From Bordetella genomosp. 8 (GTDB lineage: Bacteria > Pseudomonadota > Gammaproteobacteria > Burkholderiales > Burkholderiaceae_B): a DNA stretch of 64,000 nucleotides. The DNA is taken from NCBI RefSeq assembly GCF_002119685.1, contig NZ_CP021108.1, positions 3,038,001 through 3,102,000 of the forward strand. The letters are read 5' to 3'. Below are positions 40,842 through 49,574 of this stretch, one piece after another. Position 1 is the stretch's first letter; the number at the start of each line of letters is the position of its first letter. The notes beneath the pieces are model-generated. The model was not told the origin of the DNA, made no database searches, and was given only the letters and a program-made list of their open reading frames with translations. Position numbers and translations under genes: made by a program.

Positions 40842-43800
40842 TCAGAACCGCCAGGCGACGTTCAGGCTGCCCGCGTTCTGCCGATTGCCCCCGCCGAACT
40901 GTCCGTTGTAGGCGACGCCTACGGTGGTCGACCGGGTCACCCGCATATCGATCCCCAGTGCCACGACCGCCGCGTCCTGCGCGATGGGCGTGCCCGCCAC
41001 GGTGAACGGCACGCTGTCGCCGAACGCCATGGTGGTGCTTGGGTCCAGGTCACCGAAGGCATGGCGCCAGCCCGCCATGGCGTGCACGCGGCCCGGCATG
41101 CCGGCGGACTCGAAGCGGGCCTCGCCGCGCAGGCCGAGCGTGGTCGTGGTGACGGCATTGCGCTCGCTTTCGCCATCCAGCGCGGCCGTGCCGCCGGATT
41201 CCGCGAAGCCGCGCGTGCGCAGGTCGCTGTAGTTCACCCCGGCGAACGGCTGCAGCGCGATCGCGTCGGTCATGGCCAGCCTGTAGCCCAGCTCGGTGAA
41301 GACCTGGGCGGTGCCAGCGTGATAGCTGGCCTTCAGGTCCTGGTCGAGTCCGGCCGCGGCGGTATTGCGGCGCGTATCGATGTCGTGCCAGGTATAGGCG
41401 GCGCCGGCGGTCCATTCGATCTGTCCCGGACCTGCCTGGAAGGCTTTGCCGCCGTAGATCGTGGCGCTGTAGCTGTCGACGTCGGCCGTGGACGAACGAT
41501 CGTGCACGGATGCGTGGCTGTCGGTGTAGCCGAGCGCGCCGCCCAGGCGCCAGCCGCCACCCACCGCGCGGTCTCCACCCACGAAAAGCCCGCCGTCGGA
41601 ATCGCGCAGGCGGCCCGCGCCGCCGCCGCCGGCCAGCGTGCGCCAGTTGCCGAATACCTGCGCCCATAGCGGTTGGGCGGCGGAGCGCGGCAAGGCGGCG
41701 CCATCGCCCCCCGTGGACGCGCCGGCGTCGCGTTGCGCCGTGGGTGCTCCCGGGACCTGCCCCGCGTAAAGATTGGCGCGCAGGTGATCCACGGGCAGGC
41801 TGGCCACCGTATCGGCGATGCCTTGCAGCACCGCGATGGCGCTGGCGTGGACTTCGCCCGACAGGGCATCGAAGGCGGCGGGCGGTGCGCCCACCGGCAG
41901 ATTGAGGACGCGCGTATAGATCGCGTTGTCCTGCGGCAGTGTCTGCACGGCGTTCGCGACGGCGCGCTGGTTGCCGGTGGCCGCGGCGTCGGCGAAGCGG
42001 ATCGGCCGGGTTCCGCCGCTGTTGCCTCCGCCGTTGCCTCCGCCGTTGCCGTTGCCGCCATTTCCACTGTTGCCGTTGTCGCCAGGGCTGGTGCCACCGT
42101 TGCCGGCATCGCCGCCACCGTCGCCGCCATTGCCGGTGCCGTTCCCACCGGTGCCGCCGGCGCCACCATTCCCCGCGTTGCCGCCGTTGCCGCCGGTACC
42201 ACCATTGCCGCCATTGCCGCCATTGCCCGGCACCTGCTTCAGCTGCATGCGCAGCGTGACCGCGTTAGCGCCATAGCTCAATTGCGGATCCAGGAAGGCG
42301 TAGTTGCTGGCGACATTCTGGAAGCTGCCGGTCAGGCCACCCGCCGCCGTCACGATGACGTAGTCGCGCGCCGTGCTGAAGTTGCCGTCCGGGCCGATAT
42401 GCACGACCGAGCCGCCCAGGCTTGCCGTCCCGCCCACCGCGATCCGGTCGCTGGCCGAGGAGGCCGAATCGACTTCCACCTGGTACACCGATCCGTTCGC
42501 CAGGGTCAGGTTGCCCGTGACGTTCAAGGTGCCGATGGAGTTGCCCGGCGCGATGATGCCGCCCGAAGCGACCGTGACACTGCTTATCGTGCCCTGCCCG
42601 CCCAGCCTGGCGCCATTCGCCACGGTAACCGCGGCGGGCAGGACGGCGCCGGCATGCGTCGAATCACCCACCACGAGCCCGCCCGCCTGTACGGCGAACG
42701 CGCCGGAATACGTGCTGACGCCGTTCAGGATCAACAAGGCCCCGCCCGTCTTGGTCAACGCGCCGCTGCCCAGGAGCGCCCCGTTCAGCAGCACGGGTTG
42801 TTGCGTGTCCAGCGTACCGCCGCCGGACAGCACCACCATGGAGCGCGAAGAGGCCACCGCGCCCGTGTAGCGCAGTGTGCCGCCATCGAACACCACGGAA
42901 CTGGCCGGGTCCCCCAGCGCGCCGTCAGATGCGACCGACAATGTGCCGCCCTTCAGCGTCCAGGACAGCGCATCGCTGCTGCTGCCAGTCAGGGTCCACA
43001 GGCTGGCGCCGGTTTTCTCCAGGCGCTGGAAGCCCTGGTAGGCTGCGCCGCTGCCCACGGATCCGAGCTGACCCATGTCGAAGGTCGTGCTGGCATCGGT
43101 TGTGTCGCCGCCCAGCGCCAGCACGTCGGACGACGGCGTCAGGCCACCGCTGCTGGTCACGACATTGCCCACGATGGTGGAACCCGCCGATAAGGTCAGG
43201 CGATTGTTCGAGCCGCTGAATTCGATGGCATTGGCACGTTGGCCGAAGCTGTCCAGGCCGCCGACGATGGTGCCGCTGTTGGTGACCGCGACGCCCCCTT
43301 GCCCGATGACGCCGGCGCCGCCGCTGGGCGGCGGAAAGTTCGGCGATGATCCGCCGCTGCCGCCGACGATGGTTCCGGCATTCACCAGCGATCCGCCGCT
43401 GTTGATGAAGCGCACGCCGGCGCCGCCAGGACCGGCGCTTCCAATGGCACCGGACAAAGATCCTCCCGCGCCTCCGGCGATCTGCGCGCCAGCCTCGTTC
43501 GTGATGGCGGTGCCATTGGCGACGATGGCGTCGCCGCCGGTGCCGCCCAGCGCGGCGACGCCGTTCACCGTCGAGCCGCCCGAGCCGCCGGAGATCACGG
43601 CACTGTTCGAGATCATTCCGCGGTTGGCGAGTACGCCCGTGCCGCCGTTGCCCCCGGCCGCGGTGAGGGAGTCGCCGCCTTGTCCCCCCTGGATGGCGCC
43701 GGTGTTGTTGAACAGGCCGCCGCCGTCGAGCAGAAATACACCCGCGCCCCCGGACCCGCCGCCCCCGCTGATCCCTACGTTGGCGTCGCCGCCCCTGCCG

Positions 43801-44624
43801 CCCAGGATGAGGGCGCCGGCGTGCTGGATGGTGCCGCCCGATAGCAGGATCAGGGCGGCGCCCCCCCCGCCTCCGCCACCGCCCGTCAGCGTTCCGGCGG
43901 CGCCATTGCCACCGATAACCGGATTGCCGGCCGTGTCGAGGACGGCGTTGGGTGCGGTCATGATGAGCCCGCCTTGCCCGCCGCCGCCGCCGCCGCCACC
44001 CGCGCTGAAGCCCGGGTCTTGTCCGGCCTGGCCGTCTATGCCGAATATGGCGTTGCCCAGCACCGAACTGGCGTTGCCGTTGAGATTCCCATTGTTGGGG
44101 GTCACGCTGTTCCCGCCCGCGCCTCCGGGGCCGCCCAAGGACGCGGCGCCGCCGCCGCCGGCGCCGCCCGAGGTCAGATCGCTACCGAGGACGAGGCCGC
44201 GGAAGCCACCCGCCGCAGCCCCGGAGTTACCTCCATTGCTGCCTTCCCCGGCGGGCGTGGTCAGCGTTGCGCCGGCGCCACCGCCGCCGCCATCCACGGT
44301 TGGTGCCGGCACGACGCCGCCCTGCCCGCCTCCGCCACCGCCCCCACCCCCGGCCAACCCTCCGGCCCCACCGCCGCCGCCATTGCCGAAAGTGGCGTCG
44401 GCGCCATTGCCGCCCTGCCCGCCGCCCGTCGTGATATCGCCGGGTGCGGCATGGACGATCGCGGGTGACGTAGCGGAAAGAATGGCGGCTGCCAGCACCA
44501 GACGAAGCATGGTGGCCAAGCGGGTAGAAGCATCAGGATGGCGTCGCCCGGATGCCGTCGACAAGGAAAGACCGTGGGAGAGCGAACGACGGAGAAAGGC
44601 TACGGACCGGCTTTTATTTTTCAT
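40842..44624 (-). CDS. Glycine-rich autotransporter adhesin-like protein
   Basis: A 1260-residue type V secreted protein. An extended signal (about 59 residues, ending SATSPAIVHA) is followed by a passenger extremely rich in GG, GGN and GGT (about residues 60-440). A beta-helix region with autotransporter-associated repeats comes next (LTKTGGALLILNGVSTYSGA near residue 630; IIAPGNSIGTLNVTGNLTLA near 700). A pure Gly/Asn/Thr linker covers about 799-871, followed by a C-terminal 12-strand beta-barrel (about 985-1260) ending in an aromatic residue (NVAWRF). The barrel should insert in the outer membrane and expose the passenger. No protease triad is evident. The start is uncertain; an internal ATG at 44510 begins a shorter signal. 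A G8 tract lies in the coding sequence. Confidence 0.87.
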   Translation of the reverse strand: MKNKSRSVAFLRRSLSHGLSLSTASGRRHPDASTRLATMLRLVLAAAILSATSPAIVHAAPGDITTGGGQGGNGADATFGNGGGGGAGGLAGGGGGGGGGQGGVVPAPTVDGGGGGAGATLTTPAGEGSNGGNSGAAAGGFRGLVLGSDLTSGGAGGGGAASLGGPGGAGGNSVTPNNGNLNGNASSVLGNAIFGIDGQAGQDPGFSAGGGGGGGGQGGLIMTAPNAVLDTAGNPVIGGNGAAGTLTGGGGGGGGAALILLSGGTIQHAGALILGGRGGDANVGISGGGGSGGAGVFLLDGGGLFNNTGAIQGGQGGDSLTAAGGNGGTGVLANRGMISNSAVISGGSGGSTVNGVAALGGTGGDAIVANGTAITNEAGAQIAGGAGGSLSGAIGSAGPGGAGVRFINSGGSLVNAGTIVGGSGGSSPNFPPPSGGAGVIGQGGVAVTNSGTIVGGLDSFGQRANAIEFSGSNNRLTLSAGSTIVGNVVTSSGGLTPSSDVLALGGDTTDASTTFDMGQLGSVGSGAAYQGFQRLEKTGASLWTLTGSSSDALSWTLKGGTLSVASDGALGDPASSVVFDGGTLRYTGAVASSRSMVVLSGGGTLDTQQPVLLNGALLGSGALTKTGGALLILNGVSTYSGAFAVQAGGLVVGDSTHAGAVLPAAVTVANGARLGGQGTISSVTVASGGIIAPGNSIGTLNVTGNLTLANGSVYQVEVDSASSASDRIAVGGTASLGGSVVHIGPDGNFSTARDYVIVTAAGGLTGSFQNVASNYAFLDPQLSYGANAVTLRMQLKQVPGNGGNGGNGGTGGNGGNAGNGGAGGTGGNGTGNGGDGGGDAGNGGTSPGDNGNSGNGGNGNGGGNGGGNSGGTRPIRFADAAATGNQRAVANAVQTLPQDNAIYTRVLNLPVGAPPAAFDALSGEVHASAIAVLQGIADTVASLPVDHLRANLYAGQVPGAPTAQRDAGASTGGDGAALPRSAAQPLWAQVFGNWRTLAGGGGAGRLRDSDGGLFVGGDRAVGGGWRLGGALGYTDSHASVHDRSSTADVDSYSATIYGGKAFQAGPGQIEWTAGAAYTWHDIDTRRNTAAAGLDQDLKASYHAGTAQVFTELGYRLAMTDAIALQPFAGVNYSDLRTRGFAESGGTAALDGESERNAVTTTTLGLRGEARFESAGMPGRVHAMAGWRHAFGDLDPSTTMAFGDSVPFTVAGTPIAQDAAVVALGIDMRVTRSTTVGVAYNGQFGGGNRQNAGSLNVAWRF
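42011..42227 (-). repeat. Gly/Asn triplet-repeat linker in the autotransporter
   Basis: About 72 codons made almost only of GGN, GNG, GGT and GDG units, from near-identical 6- and 9-base DNA repeats (ttgccg-type on the plus strand). The unit length is a multiple of three, so copy-number change would alter length without frameshift. It separates the beta-helix from the pre-barrel domain. Confidence 0.75.
43861..43868 (-). repeat. G8 homopolymer tract in the autotransporter coding region
   Basis: Eight consecutive C on the plus strand (G in the gene) near codon 252, in the glycine-rich passenger. A one-base slip would shift frame before the barrel and abolish export, so it is a candidate phase-variation switch. 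Confidence 0.5.
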
Positions 44625-44990
44625 ATCGCACGAGCGTGGCGGGCATCCCGCGGGTCGACCCGCGACTGCCAGGTTGGACGATGCGGCGGTTCCCGTCCCG
44701 GGCGCGGGTGCAGCCTGGCGCCGGCGGTCGATCAGCCGGGGGCGATTGTAAAAGCCTGGCGAGAAAAATGGCGAATTGTTTCAAAGTCCTTTAATTGCGG
44801 GGCGAGCGCGGCCGGCCCGCCGAGGACCGCGGCGCCATGGCCGTCGCACGAGCGGTGGCATCCGCGTCCAGATGAAACATTGCTGCACGCCGGCACGGCT
44901 GTTGCTGAACAGAGGGCCTGCGCCCGTACGCTGGGTCTTCCACGCACGGCGCGGAGTTGTTGCCTGAACCCCTATGTAAGGAGAATCACA
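44625..44990. other. Intergenic region with divergent promoters
   Basis: A 366-bp stretch between the autotransporter start and the CsbD-like gene. It contains a locally AT-rich segment around 44765-44800 that could hold promoters for either gene, and GC-rich dyads near 44810-44830. I see no convincing gene, RNA or terminator in it. Confidence 0.5.
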
Positions 44991-45242
44991 ATGCTGGAAA
45001 AAGCTGAAGGTACCGCGCAAAAATGGGCCGGCAAGGCGCAAGACGCCATCGGCGAGGTCACCGGCGACGCCGGCACCCAGATCAAGGGTAAGGCACGCGA
45101 ACTGGCCGGACGCACGCAGGAATCCTATGGCGATGCGCTGAACATGGTGCGCGACTGCGCCTCCAGTAATCCCATCGCCACGGTGGCGGTGGCCGTCGGC
45201 GCCGGCCTGCTGCTGGGCGCCATGCTGTCGTCGCGGCGCTGA
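44991..45242 (+). CDS. CsbD-like stress protein with a DUF883-type membrane tail
   Basis: An 83-residue protein. The first half resembles CsbD (KAEGTAQKWAGKAQDAIGEV, then TGDAGTQIKGKARELAGRTQ), a hydrophilic helical general-stress protein. The end is a hydrophobic helix with ATVAVAVGAGLLLGAMLSSRR, the signature of ElaB/YqjD (DUF883) inner-membrane ribosome-associated proteins. It thus looks like a CsbD body on a C-terminal membrane anchor. AAGGAG sits 8 bases before the ATG. A strong terminator follows, so it is monocistronic. Stress or stationary-phase induction is expected from the families, not seen directly. Confidence 0.82.
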   Translation: MLEKAEGTAQKWAGKAQDAIGEVTGDAGTQIKGKARELAGRTQESYGDALNMVRDCASSNPIATVAVAVGAGLLLGAMLSSRR

Positions 45243-45266
45243 TCCCGTACCGAGTCGATAACATCC

Positions 45267-45318
45267 GCCGGGCCGGACGCGCGCATGAGCAAGCTTTGCC
45301 GCGGCCGGCCCGGCTTTT
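45267..45318 (+). terminator. Strong rho-independent terminator
   Basis: gccgggccgg at 45267-45276 pairs perfectly with ccggcccggc at 45305-45314. Four further inner pairs follow after one mismatch, and TTTT comes immediately after the stem. It ends the CsbD-like transcript 25 bases after its stop codon. Confidence 0.75.
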
Positions 45319-45348
45319 GATTGATCCTGCACACGCAAAGGAGCCTGC

Positions 45349-48018
45349 ATGCCGGATGCCCCTGGCACGATGGCATCTGTTCCGCAGCCCGGCGGATTCG
45401 TCGACGTGCGCGGTGCGCGCGAACATAACCTGCGGGACGTCGATGTCGCGATCCCGCGCAATGCCCTGGTGGTATTTTCCGGCGTGTCTGGATCGGGAAA
45501 GTCTTCGCTGGCTTTCAGCACCATCTACGCCGAAGCCCAGCGGCGCTACTTCGAATCGGTTGCCCCCTATGCGCGGCGCCTGATCGACCAGGTTGGCGTG
45601 CCGGACGTCGATGCCATCGACGGGCTTCCGCCCGCGGTGGCCTTGCAGCAGCAACGCGGCGCCAGCAATGCGCGATCGTCGGTGGGCAGCCTGACCACCT
45701 TGTCCAGCCTGGTGCGCATGATGTATTCGCGGGCGGGCGCCTACCCGGCGGACCAGCCCATGCTGTATGCCGAAGACTTCTCGCCGAATACGCCACAGGG
45801 CGCCTGCCCGGCCTGCCATGGCCTGGGGTACGTGTACGAGGTGACGGAGGCCAGCATGGTCCCGGACCCGTCCTTGAGCATACGCGAGCGCGCGATCGCC
45901 GCATGGCCGCCGGCCTGGCACGGGCAGAATCTGCGGGACATCCTGGTGACCATGGGCTATGACGTGGACCGCCCGTGGAAAGACTTGCCGAAAAAAGATC
46001 GCGACTGGATTCTTTACACCGAGGACACGCCAACCGTGCCGGTGTATGCCGGGTTCACGCCAGCGGAAACCCGGGCGGCGCTCAAGCGCAAGCTTGAACC
46101 CAGCTACATGGGCACGTTCACCGGCGCGCGCCGCTACGTGCTGCATACCTTCGCCAATACCCAGAGCGCCCTGATGCGCAAGCGCGTGTCGCGCTTCATG
46201 GAAGGCCAGCCCTGCCCCGCCTGCCAGGGCAAACGGCTCAAGCCGGAAGCGCTCGCCGTGACCTTCGCCGGCGTGGATATCGGCGAGTTCATGCGGATGC
46301 CGCTGGACCAGGCCGCCGCGCTGCTCGAACCTATCGCGCGCGGCGATTTCCAGGCGCATGGCGCCGGCGCCAGCGTCGACAGGGATGCGACGCGCCGCGA
46401 CCGCGCGCAGCGGGCACGGTCCGGACGCGCCATCCATGCGGCCGCGCCCGACGTCCGGCGCACGTCCGCACTGTCCGAAGAAAAACGCCTGGCGGCGCAG
46501 CGGATCGCCGAAAGCGTCGTAGCGCGCCTGGGTTCGCTGCGTCAACTGGGGCTGGGCTATCTGACGCTGGACCGCGCGACGCCGACCTTGTCCAGCGGCG
46601 AGCTGCAGCGGCTGCGACTGGCTACGCAGTTGAGTTCCATGCTGTTCGGCGTGGTGTACGTGCTGGACGAGCCATCGGCCGGGTTGCATCCTTCGGACAG
46701 CCAATCCCTGTACGACGCGCTGGACCACCTGCGCGACGCCGGCAACTCCGTCTTTGTGGTCGAACATGACCTGGGGTTGATGCGGCGCGCGCAGTGGCTG
46801 GTGGACGTCGGTCCGGAAGCCGGCGAGCGCGGCGGCCGCGTGCTCTACAGCGGCGCGCCGGAAGGCCTGCGCGACGTGGCGGAATCCCGCACCGGCCGCT
46901 ATCTGTTCGACCAGGTGCCGCTTCCGCCCAGCGTCGCGCGGCAGCCGCAAGGCTGGTTGGAGCTCAAGGACATCCATCGCCACAATCTGCATGGCGTCAG
47001 CGCCCGGGTGCCGCTGGGCGTGTTGACGGCGGTGACCGGCATTTCCGGATCGGGCAAGTCCAGCCTGATCGCCCAGGCACTGCCGGAATTGGTCGCGCTG
47101 CACCTGGGCCACGAACCCGAAGATGACGGCGCGGACGGCGCGCCGGAAGAACCGACGGTGGTCGAAGCCACGCGCGGGCATCTGGCGGGCGACGTGGCCG
47201 TCGTCCAGCGGCTGGTGCAGGTCGATCAGAAGCCTATCGGCCGGACGCCGCGCTCCAACCTGGCGACCTACACGGGGCTGTTCGACCATGTGCGCAAGCT
47301 GTTCGCGGCCACGCCGGACGCCCGCCGACGCCGCTATGACGCCGGCAGGTTCTCGTTCAACGTCGCCAAGGGCCGCTGCGAAACCTGCGAAGGCGAAGGT
47401 TTCGTCAGCGTCGAACTGCTGTTCATGCCCAGCGTCTATGCGCCCTGCCCGGCCTGCCACGGCGCGCGCTATAACGAGGCCACGCTCAAGGTGCGCTGGA
47501 ACGGGCGCAATATCGCCGAAGTGCTGCGCATGACGGTGGAAGAAGCCTGCGACTTCTTCGCCGGCGAAGAACCGGTGCTGCGCTCGTTGCGGCTGCTGCG
47601 CGAGATCGGCCTGGGTTATCTGCGCCTGGGCCAGCCGGCGACCGAGCTGTCCGGCGGCGAGGCCCAGCGCATCAAGCTGGCGACCGAGCTGCAGCGCAGC
47701 CAGCGCGGCCACAGCCTGTACGTGCTGGACGAACCGACGACCGGCCTGCATGCCTTCGACGTGGACCTGCTGATGGCCCAGTTGCAGCGCCTGGTGGACC
47801 TGGGCAACACGGTGGTAACCGTGGAGCACGACATGCGCGTCGTGGCGCAGGCCGACTGGGTGATCGACGTGGGCCCCGGCGCGGGCGACCAGGGCGGACG
47901 CATCGTGGCGGAAGGCCCGCCGGCGTCGGTGGCCAGCAGCCCGGACAGCGCCACGGCGCCGTTCATCGCCGCATGCCTGGCGCCTTCATCCGCGACCGCG
48001 CCCCGGCGTCTCGCGTGA
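45349..48018 (+). CDS. Class II UvrA (UvrA2-like) ABC ATPase
   Basis: An 889-residue UvrA paralogue with two ABC ATPase units (Walker A SGVSGSGKSSLAF near residue 43 and TGISGSGKSSLIAQAL near 565). Zinc-finger cysteine pairs are present (CPACHGLGY, CPACQGKRL, CETCEGEGF, CPACHGARYNEATL), with signature LSSGELQRLRLATQL and LSGGEAQRIKLATEL. After MYSRAGAYPADQ the sequence passes straight to FSPNTPQGACPACHG, so the UvrB-binding domain present in true UvrA is missing. Such class II proteins are linked to DNA-adduct tolerance or drug self-protection rather than core excision repair. The start has AAAGGAG 6 bases upstream. Its 3' end overlaps the convergent MarR gene by 33 bases. Confidence 0.88.
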   Translation: MPDAPGTMASVPQPGGFVDVRGAREHNLRDVDVAIPRNALVVFSGVSGSGKSSLAFSTIYAEAQRRYFESVAPYARRLIDQVGVPDVDAIDGLPPAVALQQQRGASNARSSVGSLTTLSSLVRMMYSRAGAYPADQPMLYAEDFSPNTPQGACPACHGLGYVYEVTEASMVPDPSLSIRERAIAAWPPAWHGQNLRDILVTMGYDVDRPWKDLPKKDRDWILYTEDTPTVPVYAGFTPAETRAALKRKLEPSYMGTFTGARRYVLHTFANTQSALMRKRVSRFMEGQPCPACQGKRLKPEALAVTFAGVDIGEFMRMPLDQAAALLEPIARGDFQAHGAGASVDRDATRRDRAQRARSGRAIHAAAPDVRRTSALSEEKRLAAQRIAESVVARLGSLRQLGLGYLTLDRATPTLSSGELQRLRLATQLSSMLFGVVYVLDEPSAGLHPSDSQSLYDALDHLRDAGNSVFVVEHDLGLMRRAQWLVDVGPEAGERGGRVLYSGAPEGLRDVAESRTGRYLFDQVPLPPSVARQPQGWLELKDIHRHNLHGVSARVPLGVLTAVTGISGSGKSSLIAQALPELVALHLGHEPEDDGADGAPEEPTVVEATRGHLAGDVAVVQRLVQVDQKPIGRTPRSNLATYTGLFDHVRKLFAATPDARRRRYDAGRFSFNVAKGRCETCEGEGFVSVELLFMPSVYAPCPACHGARYNEATLKVRWNGRNIAEVLRMTVEEACDFFAGEEPVLRSLRLLREIGLGYLRLGQPATELSGGEAQRIKLATELQRSQRGHSLYVLDEPTTGLHAFDVDLLMAQLQRLVDLGNTVVTVEHDMRVVAQADWVIDVGPGAGDQGGRIVAEGPPASVASSPDSATAPFIAACLAPSSATAPRRLA

Positions 48019-48528
48019 TTTCGCCAGCGTCTTCTGGGCGTGTTCGGTGAGCACGTCCAGCGCGCGGTCCAGCACGGCGCGCTCTTCCTCGCTCAGGACC
48101 GAGAGCAACTCTTCGTTGCGCCTGACGGCGCGTGGAAAGACCTTGCGGTACAGCGCCTTGCCCTGCGGCGTCAGGCTCAGCAGCACGCCGCGGCCGTCGC
48201 TTTCGTCCGACTCGCGTTGCAGCAGGCCGCGCTCGATCATGTCCGAGACCGTGCGGCTGGCCTGGCTCTTGTCCAGGTTGATTTCACGCGCCAGGCCTTG
48301 CAAGGACATGGGCGCATGAGCGCCCAGCATGCCGACGATGCGCCATTCCCGCGGGTCCAGGCCGAAGTCGCGTTGATTGGACTCGGCGGCAAGCCGGCTC
48401 CACGTGCTGGCCAGGATGTTCAGGCGGAAGGAAATCAGCTCCTTGAAATTGCGCGCCGGCACTTTCGCTGGCGGGGACGACGGGGCTTCGAGGGGCATTT
48501 TCGTTCGGGTGACGGATGCGGTGCTCAT
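47986..48528 (-). CDS. MarR-family regulator at the end of a CoA catabolic operon
   Basis: A 180-residue MarR protein with a winged helix in the middle (APMSLQGLAREINLDKSQAS, then RTVSDMIERGLLQRESDESD) and the beta-wing GRGVLLSLTPQGKALY. It is the last gene, 11 bases after the HMG-CoA-lyase-like gene, of an operon whose promoter more than 7.6 kb upstream carries a MarR-type inverted repeat (56199-56238). The likely role is feedback repression relieved by an acyl-CoA. It overlaps the end of the UvrA2 gene by 33 bases in the opposite direction. Confidence 0.85.
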   Translation of the reverse strand: MSTASVTRTKMPLEAPSSPPAKVPARNFKELISFRLNILASTWSRLAAESNQRDFGLDPREWRIVGMLGAHAPMSLQGLAREINLDKSQASRTVSDMIERGLLQRESDESDGRGVLLSLTPQGKALYRKVFPRAVRRNEELLSVLSEEERAVLDRALDVLTEHAQKTLAKSRETPGRGRG

Positions 48529-48539
48529 GATGGCGAAGT

Positions 48540-49574
48540 CTAATGGATGCCCGGCGCGGACGTGGGCGCGGATGCGGATGCGGATGCAGACGTGGCTTGC
48601 GCGCCGACGCGCAGCGGATTGAGGCCGCTGCGCGCCACCCTGCCTTGCAGCGGCCGGCCCAGCGCCTGTTCGCAGGCTTCGACCGTGGACAGCAGGCTAT
48701 CCAGGTCGATGCCGGTCCCGACGCCCATGTTCTCGAAGAGGTCGACCAGGTCTTCCGTGCAGACGTTGCCGGTATGGCCGCCGCCGTAGCGCACCTTGGC
48801 CGGGTGGCCGCCGACCCCGCCGAACGCGCAATCGAAATGGCGTACTCCCGCCTCCAGCGCCGCGACGTAATTGGCCAGGCCGGTGCCGCGCGTGTCATGG
48901 AAATGGGCGATGGGAACGATGTCCGGAAATTCCGCCATCATGCGGCGGAACAGCGCGCGCGTCGTGACGGGCGTGGCGATGCCCGTGGTGTCGCCCAGCG
49001 TCACGTGGCGCACGCCGGCCTCGCGCATGCGGCCGGCGTCCTCGATCACCGTGCCTGGATCGACATGGCCTTCGAACGAGCAGCCGAACGCCATGGAGAT
49101 CGTGCCGATCAGGCGGAAGCGGCCGCCGGCCGCCTGGGCCATCTGGCGGATATTGGCCCACTGGTCGGCGCGGCTGCGCGCCAGGTTCTTCATGGAGTGC
49201 GTTTCCGTGGCCGACACCAGCAGGCTGATCTCGTTGGCGCCGATGCCGGCATCCGCATCGGCGACCGCGCGTTCCACTGCCCGCACATTGGCGCACGTCG
49301 CCTTGTAGAAGACGCCAGCCCGGCGCGGCAGCCCGCGCAGCATGTCGGTGGCGTCGGCGAACTGCGGCACCACCTTGGGATTGCTGTAGGACGTCGCTTC
49401 CACCCGCGCGAAGCCGATGTCGGCGAAGCGCCGCACCAGGGCGACCTTGGTGGCGGTGGGCAGGAAATCCGGTTCATGCTGCAGTCCGTCGCGGGCGAAG
49501 CATTCGCACAGCACCACGTCGCGGCCGTCGTCTTCCAGCGAAGCTTCCGCTTTCTTTCCCTGGTCCAGGTTCAT
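48540..49574 (-). CDS. HMG-CoA-lyase-like enzyme lacking the usual active-site cysteine
   Basis: A 344-residue TIM-barrel lyase of the HMGL/DRE-TIM family. The DRE-type motif is present (CECFARDGLQHEPDFLP), as is the metal-binding IAHFHDTRGTGLANY. The family's cysteine loop, normally GLGGCPYA, reads GVGGHPAKVRYGG, so the catalytic cysteine is replaced by histidine; a cysteine appears later in GNVCTEDLV. The C-terminus ends in a low-complexity Ser/Ala tail. It overlaps the acyl-CoA ligase stop by four bases (ATGA). It should cleave a 3-hydroxyacyl-CoA by a retro-Claisen step, but the substrate is probably not HMG-CoA. Confidence 0.83.
   Translation of the reverse strand: MNLDQGKKAEASLEDDGRDVVLCECFARDGLQHEPDFLPTATKVALVRRFADIGFARVEATSYSNPKVVPQFADATDMLRGLPRRAGVFYKATCANVRAVERAVADADAGIGANEISLLVSATETHSMKNLARSRADQWANIRQMAQAAGGRFRLIGTISMAFGCSFEGHVDPGTVIEDAGRMREAGVRHVTLGDTTGIATPVTTRALFRRMMAEFPDIVPIAHFHDTRGTGLANYVAALEAGVRHFDCAFGGVGGHPAKVRYGGGHTGNVCTEDLVDLFENMGVGTGIDLDSLLSTVEACEQALGRPLQGRVARSGLNPLRVGAQATSASASASAPTSAPGIH

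Noticed and set aside
42011..42227. Regular short repeats that might suggest a CRISPR array
   Set aside because: The units are 6-9 bp, contiguous and in frame with a Gly/Asn linker; there are no spacers or cas genes.
41673..43193. Plus-strand open frames opposite the autotransporter
   Set aside because: Gly codons (GGN) on one strand read as Pro/Ala/Arg strings on the other; no gene-like features.
45082..47829. 915-codon minus-strand open frame opposite UvrA2
   Set aside because: Same reason: an antisense shadow of the UvrA2 gene, without any domain or start signal.
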